A DNA stretch of 60,825 nucleotides from an uncultured Sutterella sp. (GTDB taxonomy: Bacteria > Pseudomonadota > Gammaproteobacteria > Burkholderiales > Burkholderiaceae_F). Position numbers and translations under genes: made by a program. A model generated the notes under the pieces. It searched no databases, was not told the DNA's origin, and was given only the letters and a program-made list of their open reading frames with translations. Shown here one piece after another: positions 1 through 8,095 of the stretch. Position 1 is the first letter of the stretch; each line of letters starts with the position of its first letter. The stretch is from the NCBI GenBank assembly GCA_949282745.1, contig CASDQM010000033.1, positions 1 through 60,825 of the forward strand, written 5' to 3'.

Positions 1-1202
1 CTCGTGCGCACGCGAACGAGGTGTTTGGCGCGCACCGTGTGGAAGACGAGGAAAGCGATGAGCGCAACGAATCCGATGAGCCAGTCGAGGTGACGCCGGA
101 AAAATCCGAGGAAGGTTTGTTCGTCCAGATACGCGTAGGGCCCGTAATGGAGCGTCTCCATGAGGGAGCGCACGCCGCTCAGGTCCACGCGGATCCCCCA
201 GCGGTAGTTCTGCATCGAAGGCATGCCGAAGAGCACCGCGGCCAAACGCCGCACCGAATCGTCCTGCGCGTGCGACGTGTAGGAAATCGACCAGTCCGGA
301 TAGCGCGCCGTCGTCGAGAGGCAGGCGCCCGGTCGGGCCGGACGCGTGAAGACGGGCAGGAAGGCTTCCGAGTCGATCATCCCCTGGCTTTGCAGCCGCT
401 CGTAAGTGCAGGCCGAGAGAAGCCCCGCGTCGGCGTCGCCCGAGGCGACGGCATTGAGCACTTCGGGTGCGTCGTGCGCGCGCCAGAGAAGCGCGCCGAA
501 AAAGTCTTCCGCTTCGTAGCCCTCTTCGACGAGACGCCCGCCCAACCACTGCCAGGGCCCGAAGGAAACGCTGCTCTCCAGGGCCAGGCGCTTTCCGCGC
601 AGGTCCTCCCAATTCTTGGGGACGGGCTTGTCGGCCGAAACGAGAAGAAGCGCCCCGGCCGATCCCTCGGCGCCCTCGCCGATTCGCTCGCGCGTCGCCA
701 AGGGCACCGCCCCCGTGTCGAGCATGAGGGAGACGGTCGTCCCCGCGGTCGCCACGGCGAAGGGAATGTTTCGCTCGCGCACTTCCTCGACGAAGACGCG
801 CGAAGGAATCCCTTCGACTCCCACGCGTCGGTCGGGGAAGGCGCGCTTTAGGGCGTCGAGCACCGGGAGGACGCTCTGATAGAAGACCGCGGACGACCCG
901 GTGTCTTCGACGGCGATCCAGAAGTCGCCCTCGCCGAGTCCTTCGGGAGGCATCAGTTCGATTTCGGTGAGGTTCTGCCCCCGTCCCTCGGTGAATTCAA
1001 GCGAGCGCAGGGCCGAGAGATCGAAGCTCGCCGACGAGACGGCGTCGGCGGGAGGCGTTTCGGGAGCCGCCGGCAGTTGCGCGGAGAAGACGGCGAGAAG
1101 CGCGCAAAGAGAGACCGCAAGCCCTTTTCGACGCCCCGACGCGGCGCCGTCGGGTTGCGGCGCAGAGCGTTTTCTGAGGAAGGACAAAAGGCGGAGAGGC
1201 AT
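1..1202 (-). CDS. TtrS-like sensor histidine kinase, N-terminal part (cut by window edge)
   Basis: The reverse strand is open from an ATG at 1202 to the left edge, so only the sensor half is seen (about 400 residues). It starts with a basic stretch and a hydrophobic export or anchor segment. A periplasmic PhnD-like ligand-binding domain follows, including the stretch DADAGLLSACTYERL, and then a membrane segment (IGFVALIAFLVFHTV) near the edge. This order matches TtrS-type kinases, which sense electron acceptors in the periplasm; the kinase core would lie outside the window. Two sensor cysteines (SACTYE and PGACLSTT) correspond to two in the kinase at 41216-43165. The gene is divergent from the flavoprotein operon at 1415, so control of that operon is a reasonable inference. 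Confidence 0.8.
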   Translation of the reverse strand, partial: MPLRLLSFLRKRSAPQPDGAASGRRKGLAVSLCALLAVFSAQLPAAPETPPADAVSSASFDLSALRSLEFTEGRGQNLTEIELMPPEGLGEGDFWIAVEDTGSSAVFYQSVLPVLDALKRAFPDRRVGVEGIPSRVFVEEVRERNIPFAVATAGTTVSLMLDTGAVPLATRERIGEGAEGSAGALLLVSADKPVPKNWEDLRGKRLALESSVSFGPWQWLGGRLVEEGYEAEDFFGALLWRAHDAPEVLNAVASGDADAGLLSACTYERLQSQGMIDSEAFLPVFTRPARPGACLSTTARYPDWSISYTSHAQDDSVRRLAAVLFGMPSMQNYRWGIRVDLSGVRSLMETLHYGPYAYLDEQTFLGFFRRHLDWLIGFVALIAFLVFHTVRAKHLVRVRT

Positions 1203-1284
1203 GGGCGGCTTCAACGGGGGAAAGTTTAGGAATCATGACAGGAAACGCCGCGCGACGCAAGGCTTTCACGCGGCGTCCCCGACC

Positions 1285-1323
1285 TATCCCAAGGTATGTA
1301 TGCCAACCCATACCAAGGTATGT
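1285..1323. promoter_or_regulatory. Tandem CCAAGGTATGT direct repeats with a palindrome
   Basis: CCAAGGTATGT occurs at 1289-1299 and again at 1313-1323, 24 bp apart (about two helical turns). The second copy is part of the perfect palindrome CATACC-AA-GGTATG at 1309-1322. The site lies about 90 bp before the flavoprotein start, in the divergent region with the sensor kinase. It is a candidate binding site for that kinase's unseen response regulator. Confidence 0.5.
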
Positions 1324-1414
1324 CGCCGAAAATTCGGTGCGGCGCGAGAATGATCCCAACCGAAAGGTTTCTCTCCTTTTGCACACTCTCAACACATCAC
1401 CGAAGAGGATTCAA

Positions 1415-2971
1415 ATGAGTGACATCAATCTTGCTCGTCGCAGCTTCCTGAAGTCCGGCGCCGCCGTCGCCGCCACGCTCATGGCCAGCGCCGCCGCCAA
1501 TGCCGGCATCCCCGCCGCCAAGGTTCAGAAGTGGGACGAAGAATACGACGTCGTGATCATCGGCTCGGGCTTTGCCGGCATGGCTTGCGCCCTCAAGGCC
1601 GGTCGCGCCGGCCTCAAGGTTCTCATCCTTGAAAAGATGCCCGTCGTCGGCGGCAACTCCGCCATCTGCGGCGGCAACGTCGCCTGCCCGGTCAACCCCG
1701 TTCAGGCCGCCCAGGGCATCAAGGACAGCAAGGAACTCTTCATCGCCGACTGCCTGAAGGACGGCCTCGGCATCAACCACACGGAACTCCTCGCCACGAT
1801 CGCCGACCGCTGCAACGACACGATCAAGATGGTCGTCGACTGCGGTTGCGAATTCGTTCCCAACAAGATGCTCTTCGAAGCCGGCCACTCGGTTCCGCGC
1901 TCCTATGAAATCAAGGCCGGCACGGGCTCGGGCTACATCCGTCCGATGGAAGCCGAATTGAAGAAGATCCCGACCGTCACGATCCGCACGCGCTGCAAGA
2001 TGGACGACTTCGTCGTCGACGAAACGGGCGCCGTGGTCGGCATCACGGCCCGCACGGGTTATCGCTTCAACGCCAAGCTCGTCAACGACGACCGTGAAAA
2101 CAAGACCGGCAAGGCCGTCACGATCCGCGCCAAGAAGGGCGTGATGCTCGCCGCCGGCGGCTTCTCCCGCGACATCGAATTCCGTCAGGCTCAGGACCCG
2201 CGCGTCGTTCCCTCGACCGACTCGACGAACCAGCCCGGCGCCACGGCCGGCGTCCTGATCAAGGCCATGGGCATCGGCGCTCTCCCGATCCAGCTCTGCT
2301 GGCTGCAGTTCCTCCCGTACTGCAACCCGCGTGAAAAGGGCTTCGGCGTTTCCGTGAACTTCACGAACCACGCCTGCATGGACTACGGCGTCGTCGTCGA
2401 CCGCAAGACCGGCAAGCGCTTCATGGACGAACACGCCGGCCGCAAGATCAAGTCCGACGCCCTCTTCCAGGTCATCGGCACGGACGAAAACTACCCGATC
2501 GCCGTGTGCGACCAGGCCATCGTCGACGCGATCAACCCGTCCTTCGTGAAGCTGCCGCTCGAAATGGGCACCGTCAAGAAGTTCAACACCCTTGAAGAAC
2601 TCGCCGACCACTTCAAGATCAACAAGGCTCCGTTCCTTGAAGAAGTCAAGAAGTTCAACGGCTACGTCGCCGCGGGCGAAGACAAGGACTTCCACCGCAT
2701 CCTGAAGTTCAACAACGGTCTGAACGTCTCGAAGGCTCCGTTCTACGGCATCGAAGTTTCGCCGAAGATCCACCACACGATGGGCGGCGTGCTCATCAAC
2801 ACGAAGGCTCAGGTGATCTCCGCCACGACCGGCCAGCCCATCAAGGGCCTCTACGCCGGCGGCGAAATCACGGGCGGTGTGCACGGAGCTTCGCGCCTCG
2901 GCACGGTCGCCGTGATCGACGCCCTCACCTTCGGCATGATCGCCGGTGAAGAATTCGCCAAGATGGCCTAA
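1415..2971 (+). CDS. Tat-exported FAD reductase, flavocytochrome c / fumarate reductase flavoprotein family (module A)
   Basis: This 518-residue protein opens with a twin-arginine signal (ARRSFLK, residues 7-13, then a hydrophobic stretch to about 30), so it should act folded in the periplasm. The FAD dinucleotide motif GSGFAG is at 50-55, and the rest matches the FAD_binding_2 fold of fumarate, urocanate and related alkene reductases. The substrate cannot be read from sequence. The ATG at 1415 follows GAAGAGG at 1402-1408; a longer upstream reading frame is open but would hide the Tat signal. The tetraheme cytochrome 92 bp downstream is its likely electron donor, and the TtrS-like kinase is divergent. 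Confidence 0.88.
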   Translation: MSDINLARRSFLKSGAAVAATLMASAAANAGIPAAKVQKWDEEYDVVIIGSGFAGMACALKAGRAGLKVLILEKMPVVGGNSAICGGNVACPVNPVQAAQGIKDSKELFIADCLKDGLGINHTELLATIADRCNDTIKMVVDCGCEFVPNKMLFEAGHSVPRSYEIKAGTGSGYIRPMEAELKKIPTVTIRTRCKMDDFVVDETGAVVGITARTGYRFNAKLVNDDRENKTGKAVTIRAKKGVMLAAGGFSRDIEFRQAQDPRVVPSTDSTNQPGATAGVLIKAMGIGALPIQLCWLQFLPYCNPREKGFGVSVNFTNHACMDYGVVVDRKTGKRFMDEHAGRKIKSDALFQVIGTDENYPIAVCDQAIVDAINPSFVKLPLEMGTVKKFNTLEELADHFKINKAPFLEEVKKFNGYVAAGEDKDFHRILKFNNGLNVSKAPFYGIEVSPKIHHTMGGVLINTKAQVISATTGQPIKGLYAGGEITGGVHGASRLGTVAVIDALTFGMIAGEEFAKMA

Positions 2972-2995
2972 TTCTTAACCGACTCTCTCCTTCGC

Positions 2996-3025
2996 GAGCC
3001 GTCCGGAGACCGCTCCGGGCGGCTC
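2996..3025 (+). promoter_or_regulatory. Intercistronic hairpin between flavoprotein and cytochrome
   Basis: GAGCCGTCCGGAG (2996-3008) pairs with CTCCGGGCGGCTC (3013-3025) around a 4-base loop, with one G-T wobble. It is followed by GTTTGG rather than a clean T-run. It may partly stop transcription or stabilise the upstream message, giving unequal flavoprotein and cytochrome amounts. Confidence 0.55.
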
Positions 3026-3063
3026 GTTTGGTCTCCAACCCCCTGTTCTCCAAGATCCCAGCC

Positions 3064-3405
3064 ATGAAAAAGACCCCGATCCTCGCCGCGCTCGTCGCCG
3101 CTCTCTTTGCGGTTTCGTCGGCCTACGCCGCGGAAAACCTCGCCGACCGTCACGCCAAGCTCGGCTTCAAGTGCGAAACCTGCCACGCCGGTCAGGCCAC
3201 GCCCTCCGAACCCCCGATGGAAGCCTGCACGGGCTGCCATCAGATCGAAGCCCTCGTGGAAAAGACGAAGAACGTCAAGCCCACGAACCCGCACGTTTCG
3301 CCCCACTACGGCAACACGCTCGAATGCGTGAACTGCCACATGATGCACGGCGAAAGCACGAACTTCTGCGACCAGTGCCATCAGTTCAACTTCAAGATGC
3401 CCTGA
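3064..3405 (+). CDS. Small periplasmic tetraheme cytochrome c (module A)
   Basis: This 113-residue protein has a Sec signal peptide (residues 1-22, cleavage likely after AYA). Four CXXCH heme sites follow: CETCH, CTGCH, CVNCH and CDQCH, with extra histidines available as distal ligands. It resembles the small tetraheme domains that feed electrons to flavocytochrome-type fumarate reductases. Here carrier and flavoprotein are separate genes, so the pair probably forms a split flavocytochrome. The start at MKKTP was chosen because the signal peptide begins there. A CcmI-like protein that would help attach hemes is encoded at 58530-59387. Confidence 0.9.
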   Translation: MKKTPILAALVAALFAVSSAYAAENLADRHAKLGFKCETCHAGQATPSEPPMEACTGCHQIEALVEKTKNVKPTNPHVSPHYGNTLECVNCHMMHGESTNFCDQCHQFNFKMP

Positions 3406-3710
3406 TGTATCGCAAGGGATTTCATATTCCGCTCAAACTTGTGTCCCACATTTTGTCCCACAGGAAGACATAAGTTCTCAGGAAACTGAAGCCCTTTCCT
3501 ATCAAACGCATCCCCGTCTTCTCGACGCGCCGCCCGATCCTCTTCCGGACGGTGCGTTGGAAACCGAGACCGCAGACGTCTTCCGAGGCGCCTGCGGTCT
3601 TTTCGTTTGCCGCCCCCGAACACGCAAAAGGCGGCGCCTCCGGGCGCCCTTTGCTCAAGAGCGACCGTTCGGCAACCGCCTTCTCCGTTTCTTCGGACGA
3701 AAGACTCTTC
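3406..3710. other. Gene-free stretch with a direct repeat and two hairpins
   Basis: No convincing gene is seen. TGTCCCACA is directly repeated at 3442-3450 and 3454-3462. A hairpin of AGACCGCAG (3568-3576) with CTGCGGTCT (3593-3601), followed by TTTCG, points like a plus-strand terminator. A second GC-rich hairpin at 3628-3653 could end the minus-strand tautomerase message. Confidence 0.45.
3568..3606 (+). terminator. Probable rho-independent terminator
   Basis: AGACCGCAG and CTGCGGTCT form a 9-bp stem followed by a short T-rich run. It lies 160 bp after the cytochrome gene and may end the module A transcript. Confidence 0.5.
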
Positions 3711-3938
3711 TCAGTCCTTCTTGGCCTGCGCCTTCTTTTCCGCCCGGATCACGTCGACCGGACGCCCGCCGATGTCCCAGTTCTCCATGGGCACCTCTTC
3801 GATCGTCACGACGGTCGTCGCGGGGTTCTTTCCGAGGGTCTCGGCGAGAAGCTTCGTGACGCCTTCGATGAGCTTCGCCTTTTGAGCGCGCGTAGGCGCT
3901 TCTTCGCCGCCGGTGAGGCGAATGTGTACGTACGGCAT
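3711..3938 (-). CDS. 4-oxalocrotonate tautomerase family protein
   Basis: This 75-residue protein begins MPYVHIRLTGG, so proline is the mature N-terminus as the tautomerase superfamily requires (Pro1 is the catalytic base). The motif KNPATTVVTIEEV and the WDIGG segment are typical of small 4-OT/DmpI-like members, which interconvert keto and enol forms of unsaturated acids. The ATG at 3938 is preceded by GGAGGATGAC, a strong ribosome site. An in-frame start seven residues upstream would bury the catalytic proline and is rejected. The physiological substrate is unknown. It stands alone, divergent from dps. Confidence 0.9.
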   Translation of the reverse strand: MPYVHIRLTGGEEAPTRAQKAKLIEGVTKLLAETLGKNPATTVVTIEEVPMENWDIGGRPVDVIRAEKKAQAKKD

Positions 3939-4045
3939 GTCATCCTCCTTGATGGACAAAAGGTTTGCTCAGCCTAGGACATTTCGAAGACGCCGTCCAG
4001 TGCGCCGCGCCCGACGATTGAGCCAGCCTTATCCGAACATAGAAA

Positions 4046-4092
4046 AATAATAATGATTCTCTATTGCATCACTGCGCTCAATAGAGTAGTAT
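4046..4092 (+). promoter_or_regulatory. dps promoter with a Fur-like AT-rich site
   Basis: TTGCAT (4064-4069) and TAGTAT (4087-4092) are separated by 17 bp, a good sigma-70 promoter. The AT-rich 19-mer at 4046-4064 partly matches the Fur box and overlaps the -35. ATAG/CTAT elements also occur (4039, 4061, 4081), but their spacing does not fit the OxyR pattern. Confidence 0.5.
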
Positions 4093-4169
4093 TTACCTAA
4101 CGAAACGCACTAAGCGTTTAGAAGAAACTATCAAGTCGGATTGCAAAGGATCCGCAAGGAGTAGACATC

Positions 4170-4619
4170 ATGACGAAGCTTCTCAACACCTATCTCGCCA
4201 ACCTCGCGCTTTGGCAACTGAAACTCCACAACTACCACTGGAACGTCACGGGCCGCATGTTCGTCGCCGTGCACGAATACACGGAAAAGCTCTACGACGA
4301 AGCGTTCGACCAGTTCGACGCCGTCGCGGAAGTCTTGAAGATGCGAGGCGAAATGCCGCTCGTCACCTCGGCCGAATATCAGGCCGCCGCGACGATCAAG
4401 GAAGTGGAAGGCCGCGCCTTCTCGGTTCCCGAAGTCCTCGCGGGCGTCGAAGCCGACATGACGCTCATGCGCGACCTGGCGCTCGAAATCCGCAAGAACG
4501 CGGCTGAAGCCGACGACTTCCAGGTGCAGGCCCTCATGGAAGGCTACCTCGAAGGCTACGCCAAGCAGCTCTGGTTCCTGCGTTCGATGAAGGAAGATTG
4601 CTGCTGCAAGAGCGAATAA
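4170..4619 (+). CDS. dps: Dps-family ferritin-like DNA-protection protein
   Basis: This 149-residue protein matches the Dps fold. The dinuclear ferroxidase residues are readable with the family spacing: H23 (before W24), H35, E39, D50 and E54. Dps dodecamers oxidise and store iron and shield DNA from peroxide, so this is an oxidative-stress and iron-storage protein. It lacks a lysine-rich DNA-binding tail and ends instead in an unusual EDCCCKSE with three adjacent cysteines. The start has AAGGAG at 4156-4161. It is a single-gene unit with its own promoter and a downstream hairpin. Confidence 0.92.
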   Translation: MTKLLNTYLANLALWQLKLHNYHWNVTGRMFVAVHEYTEKLYDEAFDQFDAVAEVLKMRGEMPLVTSAEYQAAATIKEVEGRAFSVPEVLAGVEADMTLMRDLALEIRKNAAEADDFQVQALMEGYLEGYAKQLWFLRSMKEDCCCKSE

Positions 4620-4648
4620 ACCGCTCCCGCTGGTTGGAATAGTGAAAT

Positions 4649-4681
4649 GACCCCGCCCCGGTTCGGTCCCGAGGCGGGGTC
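4649..4681. terminator. Hairpin between dps and the convergent barrel-protein gene
   Basis: GACCCCGCC (4649-4657) pairs with GGCGGGGTC (4673-4681). The stem is strong but the T-tracts on either side are poor. It is placed to end both converging transcripts. Confidence 0.55.
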
Positions 4682-4732
4682 GATCGTTTGGAGAAACGGG
4701 ACGAACCGTCGTCCGTCCCGAAGACAACAGCC

Positions 4733-5380
4733 TTACTGCGGATTACGGTTGAGCATCCCTTCCATGATCATCGCGGGATTCGGACGAGGCGCTTCGATCA
4801 TCGTCATGTGGTTCGTGTCGGTGTGCTCGAACTCGCCGACGCCGGGAATCTCGAGAACCGTCACCTGTTCGTAGTCGAAGGTTCCGTCGGGATTGAAGCG
4901 GAACTGGATCTCCCAGCTCTTCGTCTTGAAGGCTTCTTCAAGGAAGGGGTTCGAGCAGATGCCGTTTACGAGGTTGCCGCGTTCGGCGCGAAGCGTGATC
5001 GTCTTGGCGCCGGGTTCGGCGGTGCCTTCGGCCATCGCGATCTGACCGCGCGGAATGGCGAGCGTCATGTAGATCTTCTTAGTCTCGGGCTCCCAGAGGA
5101 GGTAGCCCACCTGGTCGTGAAAGGCGTTGAGTTCGCCGGGCTTCGTGATGTATACGTGGTAGCGAAGACCGTAGAAGACCTGCGGACCGTTGTTCTGCGC
5201 GTCGATCACTTCGAAGGTCCAGGTTTCGTGATAGGGCTCGGCGACGGGCCCCTCCGCCTCGGGATGCGTGTCGACGCCGTCCTCCCCATACCACTTTCCG
5301 GCGAGCGGCGCCAAGGGACCAAGATGAGCGAGCGTGTCGGCATGCGCCGGCGCTTCGGTATAAATGTCGTCGTACTTCAA
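4733..5380 (-). CDS. Nitrobindin/THAP4-like heme-binding beta-barrel protein
   Basis: This 215-residue protein contains LGPLAPLAGKWYGEDG near the N-terminus, like the GxWxGxG strand of FABP-like/nitrobindin barrels. Regularly spaced beta-strand segments follow. Relatives bind heme or small hydrophobic ligands, but the role here is unknown. No ATG fits: the best start is TTG at 5380, preceded by TGAGGAG, giving a protein beginning MKYDDIYTEAP. It is monocistronic and divergent from the efflux operon at 5639. Confidence 0.65.
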   Translation of the reverse strand: MKYDDIYTEAPAHADTLAHLGPLAPLAGKWYGEDGVDTHPEAEGPVAEPYHETWTFEVIDAQNNGPQVFYGLRYHVYITKPGELNAFHDQVGYLLWEPETKKIYMTLAIPRGQIAMAEGTAEPGAKTITLRAERGNLVNGICSNPFLEEAFKTKSWEIQFRFNPDGTFDYEQVTVLEIPGVGEFEHTDTNHMTMIEAPRPNPAMIMEGMLNRNPQ

Positions 5381-5546
5381 GGCAAACTCCTCAAAAACGG
5401 GCGCTCCGCCCGTCCGCGGTCGCGAACGAAAGAAAAAGCGAATGCGCCTCTTCTGCGGACACGATAGCACGTCCGCCGCACCCTCCGAAAAGAAAGGCAA
5501 AAAATGCCGTCTTTCCGCCTCCCCCTGCAGTTTTCAGCGTGCCGAA

Positions 5547-5600
5547 CGAACAATGTTCGACGTGCGTATCACCCAAACGGACGACCGATTCTCTACAATC
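5547..5600 (+). promoter_or_regulatory. Upstream region of the efflux operon: palindrome and -10
   Basis: CGAACAATGTTCG (5547-5559) is a palindrome about one base. A TACAAT -10 lies at 5595-5600, 39 bp before the TolC start. No good -35 is visible, so the palindrome may be an activator or repressor site. Confidence 0.35.
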
Positions 5601-5638
5601 CAACATTCATCCCACAGAATTCCGAAACCACGTCATTC

Positions 5639-7072
5639 ATGCCGTTTTTTCCTTTGATTTCCCGAGCCGGACTCCTCGCCTGCGCGGCTCTTCTCTGCGC
5701 CGGCGCCGAGGCGGCCGAACCTCCGGTCCCGCCCCCGCAGAAAACCGCGGCCGAGCCGCAGAAGACCGAGGCGCCCTTGAGTTTTGACGAGGCGCGCACG
5801 CGCCTGCACGGCACCGCCGATCGTCTTCGCATCGGAGACGCGCAGATCGCTCACGATCAGAACAAGGAGGAGGCCGCCCGCGCCATGGACGGCCCGCAGA
5901 TCGACCTCTCCGCCATGCAGGTCTGGGGCACGAAAACGGTCGAGATGGGCTTTGACAACCCGCTGGCCAGTGCATCTCTTCCCTTTCCTTTACCCGGGAG
6001 ATTTGACATCGGCATGAAGGAGGACATCGGCGGTCCCCGCGCCTCCCTCAACATGGTCTGGCCCCTCTATACGGGCGGCATGATCACGGCCAAGCAGGAG
6101 GCCCTTCGCCACAAGGTGACGCAAAGCCGCGCGGAGCGCGACGCGACCGAGCAGACGCTCGACACGGAACTCGCCGCGAAATACTGGGGCGTGCAGCTCG
6201 CCCGCTCCGTCGAATCCCTCCGCTCGCAGATGCTCGAGGACGAAGAGGAGTCGCTTGCGCGTGCCAAGCGCTTTGAGGAAAAGGGCGTCATCGCCCCGAT
6301 CGAGCGCATGACGGTCGAAGTCTCCCGCGACACCGCGAAACGCGAACTCGTGGTCGCCCAAACGAACCGCCGCGTCGCCGAAACCGAACTCGGACACCTT
6401 CTCAAGACGGACGCGATTCCGGAACTGAGAACGCCGCTCTTCGTGATCGACGGCGACCTTGGAACGCTCACCGACTGGACCGAAAAGGCGCTTCGCCTCA
6501 ATCCGCAACTCACGGGCGTTCGCGCGCAGCGCAATCAGGCGCTCGAAGGCGTGAAGGCGGCCGAAGGGGCCTTTCATCCGAAGCTTTTTGCCTACGGCCA
6601 GAAAAACCTCATCAAGCACTATCTGACTCTCCCCGAACCCGACTGGATCGCGGGGATCGGCGTCACCTTCACGCTCTGGAGCCAATCGGACCGCCGCGCG
6701 AGCCTGCGCGCCGCCGAAGCGCTCGTCACGAAGGCCGACGCCGCGCACTCTGAAGTCGAAAACGCCCTGAAGAACGCCGTCGAGGTGGCCTATCTGCGCG
6801 TCACCGAAGCGCGCCACGAATACCGCCTCACCGAGAGCACCGTGGCGCTCGCCCGCGAAAACCTGCGTCTTCGCGAAAAGAGCTTCGCCGAAGGGCTTTC
6901 GACCGCGCTTGACCTCAACACGGCCCGCTCGCAGTTGACGGGCGCCGAAATCGCGCGCCGCGGCGCCGCCTACAAATTCGTCGTGAGCTGGGCGATGCTC
7001 CATGCCGCCTCCGGCGACATGCCGGGCTTTCTCGCCTCGCTTTCCCGCTCCGACCTCGTTGTGACTCCCTAA
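5639..7072 (+). CDS. TolC-family outer membrane efflux protein
   Basis: This 477-residue protein has a signal peptide (residues 1-24, ending GAEA). The two long alpha-helical repeats of the TolC/OEP family follow, each rich in Ala, Arg and Glu with heptad patterning. It should form the outer-membrane channel of the tripartite pump made with the next two genes (6 bp to the adaptor gene). The start was placed at MPFFPLISRAGLLACA because this gives a proper signal peptide; the frame is open upstream but contains no signal. A possible -10 (TACAAT) is at 5595. Confidence 0.87.
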   Translation: MPFFPLISRAGLLACAALLCAGAEAAEPPVPPPQKTAAEPQKTEAPLSFDEARTRLHGTADRLRIGDAQIAHDQNKEEAARAMDGPQIDLSAMQVWGTKTVEMGFDNPLASASLPFPLPGRFDIGMKEDIGGPRASLNMVWPLYTGGMITAKQEALRHKVTQSRAERDATEQTLDTELAAKYWGVQLARSVESLRSQMLEDEEESLARAKRFEEKGVIAPIERMTVEVSRDTAKRELVVAQTNRRVAETELGHLLKTDAIPELRTPLFVIDGDLGTLTDWTEKALRLNPQLTGVRAQRNQALEGVKAAEGAFHPKLFAYGQKNLIKHYLTLPEPDWIAGIGVTFTLWSQSDRRASLRAAEALVTKADAAHSEVENALKNAVEVAYLRVTEARHEYRLTESTVALARENLRLREKSFAEGLSTALDLNTARSQLTGAEIARRGAAYKFVVSWAMLHAASGDMPGFLASLSRSDLVVTP

Positions 7073-7078
7073 AACATC

Positions 7079-8095
7079 ATGACCGAACGACAGAATCAAG
7101 AACAAACTCCCTCCCGTCTTCCGCTCGCCGTAGGCCTTCTCGCGACGGCCGCGATTCTCGCGATCGTGGGAAAAGGCTGGTGGGACGCCGAACACCCGGC
7201 GGTGCCCCCGCTCGTCGGGACGATGGACGCCAAGACCCTTTCCGTTTCGGCCAAGATTCCCGGCCGCGTGGCCGACGTCGCCGTCGCCGAAGGGTCGCCC
7301 GTGAAGGCGGGCGAAGTCGTCGCGACGATCGCGATCCCCGAAGTCGAGGCGAAGCTCGAACAGGTCCGCGCCGTCGAACGCGCGGCGCTCGCCAAGGCTT
7401 CGCTTGCCGACGAAGGCGCCCGCTCGCAGCAGATCGACGCCGCCCGCGCCGACCTTTCGCGCGCCCGCGCCGCCCGCGATCTCGCGCGCAAGTCCTGGCA
7501 ACGCGTCGACAGTCTCTACAAGGACGGACTCCTTCCCGCGCAGCGCCACGACGAAGTGCGCGCGCAGCTTCGCAACGCCGAGGAAACCGTGAAGGCGGCC
7601 GAGGCGCAACTCTCGGCACTCGAAGAAGGTGCCCGCCGGCAGGAAAAGGAAGCGGCCCACGCGCTTGCCGAGCAGGCCCGGGGCGGCGTCACGGAAGTGA
7701 CGTCGCTTGCCTCCGAAAAGGACGTGCGCTCCCCCGTCTCGGGTGAAGTCACGCGCGTCGTGATGGAGCCGGGTGAAATCGCGCCCGCGGGCTTTCCGAT
7801 CGTGCTCGTCACGGATCTTTCCGACAGCTGGGCCGTCTTCAACGTGCGCGAAGACGAACTCGTGAACCTCGCCGTCGGCACGGAAGTCACCGCCAAGGTC
7901 CCCGCCATCGGCAAGGACGTGAAGATGACCGTCTACTGGGTGAATCCGCGCGGCGACTACGCCACCTGGCGCGCCACCCGTCAGACGAGCGGCTACGACC
8001 TGCGCACTTTCGAAGTGCGCCTTCGTCCGGCCGAAGGGACGGAAGGCCTTCGTCCCGGCATGAGCGTCATCATTGAACGGAACGGCGTCAAGTGA
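7079..8095 (+). CDS. HlyD/EmrA-type membrane fusion protein
   Basis: This 338-residue protein has one N-terminal membrane anchor (about residues 15-32). A split biotinyl-lipoyl-like domain follows (AKIPGRVADVAVAEGSPVKAG and, later, RSPVSGEVTRVVMEPGE), surrounding an Ala/Arg/Glu coiled coil at about 95-190. A beta-barrel region ends the protein. This is the standard periplasmic adaptor linking an inner-membrane transporter to TolC. Its stop overlaps the GTG start of the permease gene by four bases (GTGA), so translation is probably coupled. Confidence 0.88.
   Translation: MTERQNQEQTPSRLPLAVGLLATAAILAIVGKGWWDAEHPAVPPLVGTMDAKTLSVSAKIPGRVADVAVAEGSPVKAGEVVATIAIPEVEAKLEQVRAVERAALAKASLADEGARSQQIDAARADLSRARAARDLARKSWQRVDSLYKDGLLPAQRHDEVRAQLRNAEETVKAAEAQLSALEEGARRQEKEAAHALAEQARGGVTEVTSLASEKDVRSPVSGEVTRVVMEPGEIAPAGFPIVLVTDLSDSWAVFNVREDELVNLAVGTEVTAKVPAIGKDVKMTVYWVNPRGDYATWRATRQTSGYDLRTFEVRLRPAEGTEGLRPGMSVIIERNGVK

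Noticed and set aside
1397-2884. 495-codon minus-strand frame opposite the module A flavoprotein
   Set aside because: It is a shadow of the flavoprotein, with no start signal or domain.
4039-4092. OxyR site upstream of dps
   Set aside because: ATAG/CTAT elements are present but do not follow the ATAG-N7-CTAT spacing.
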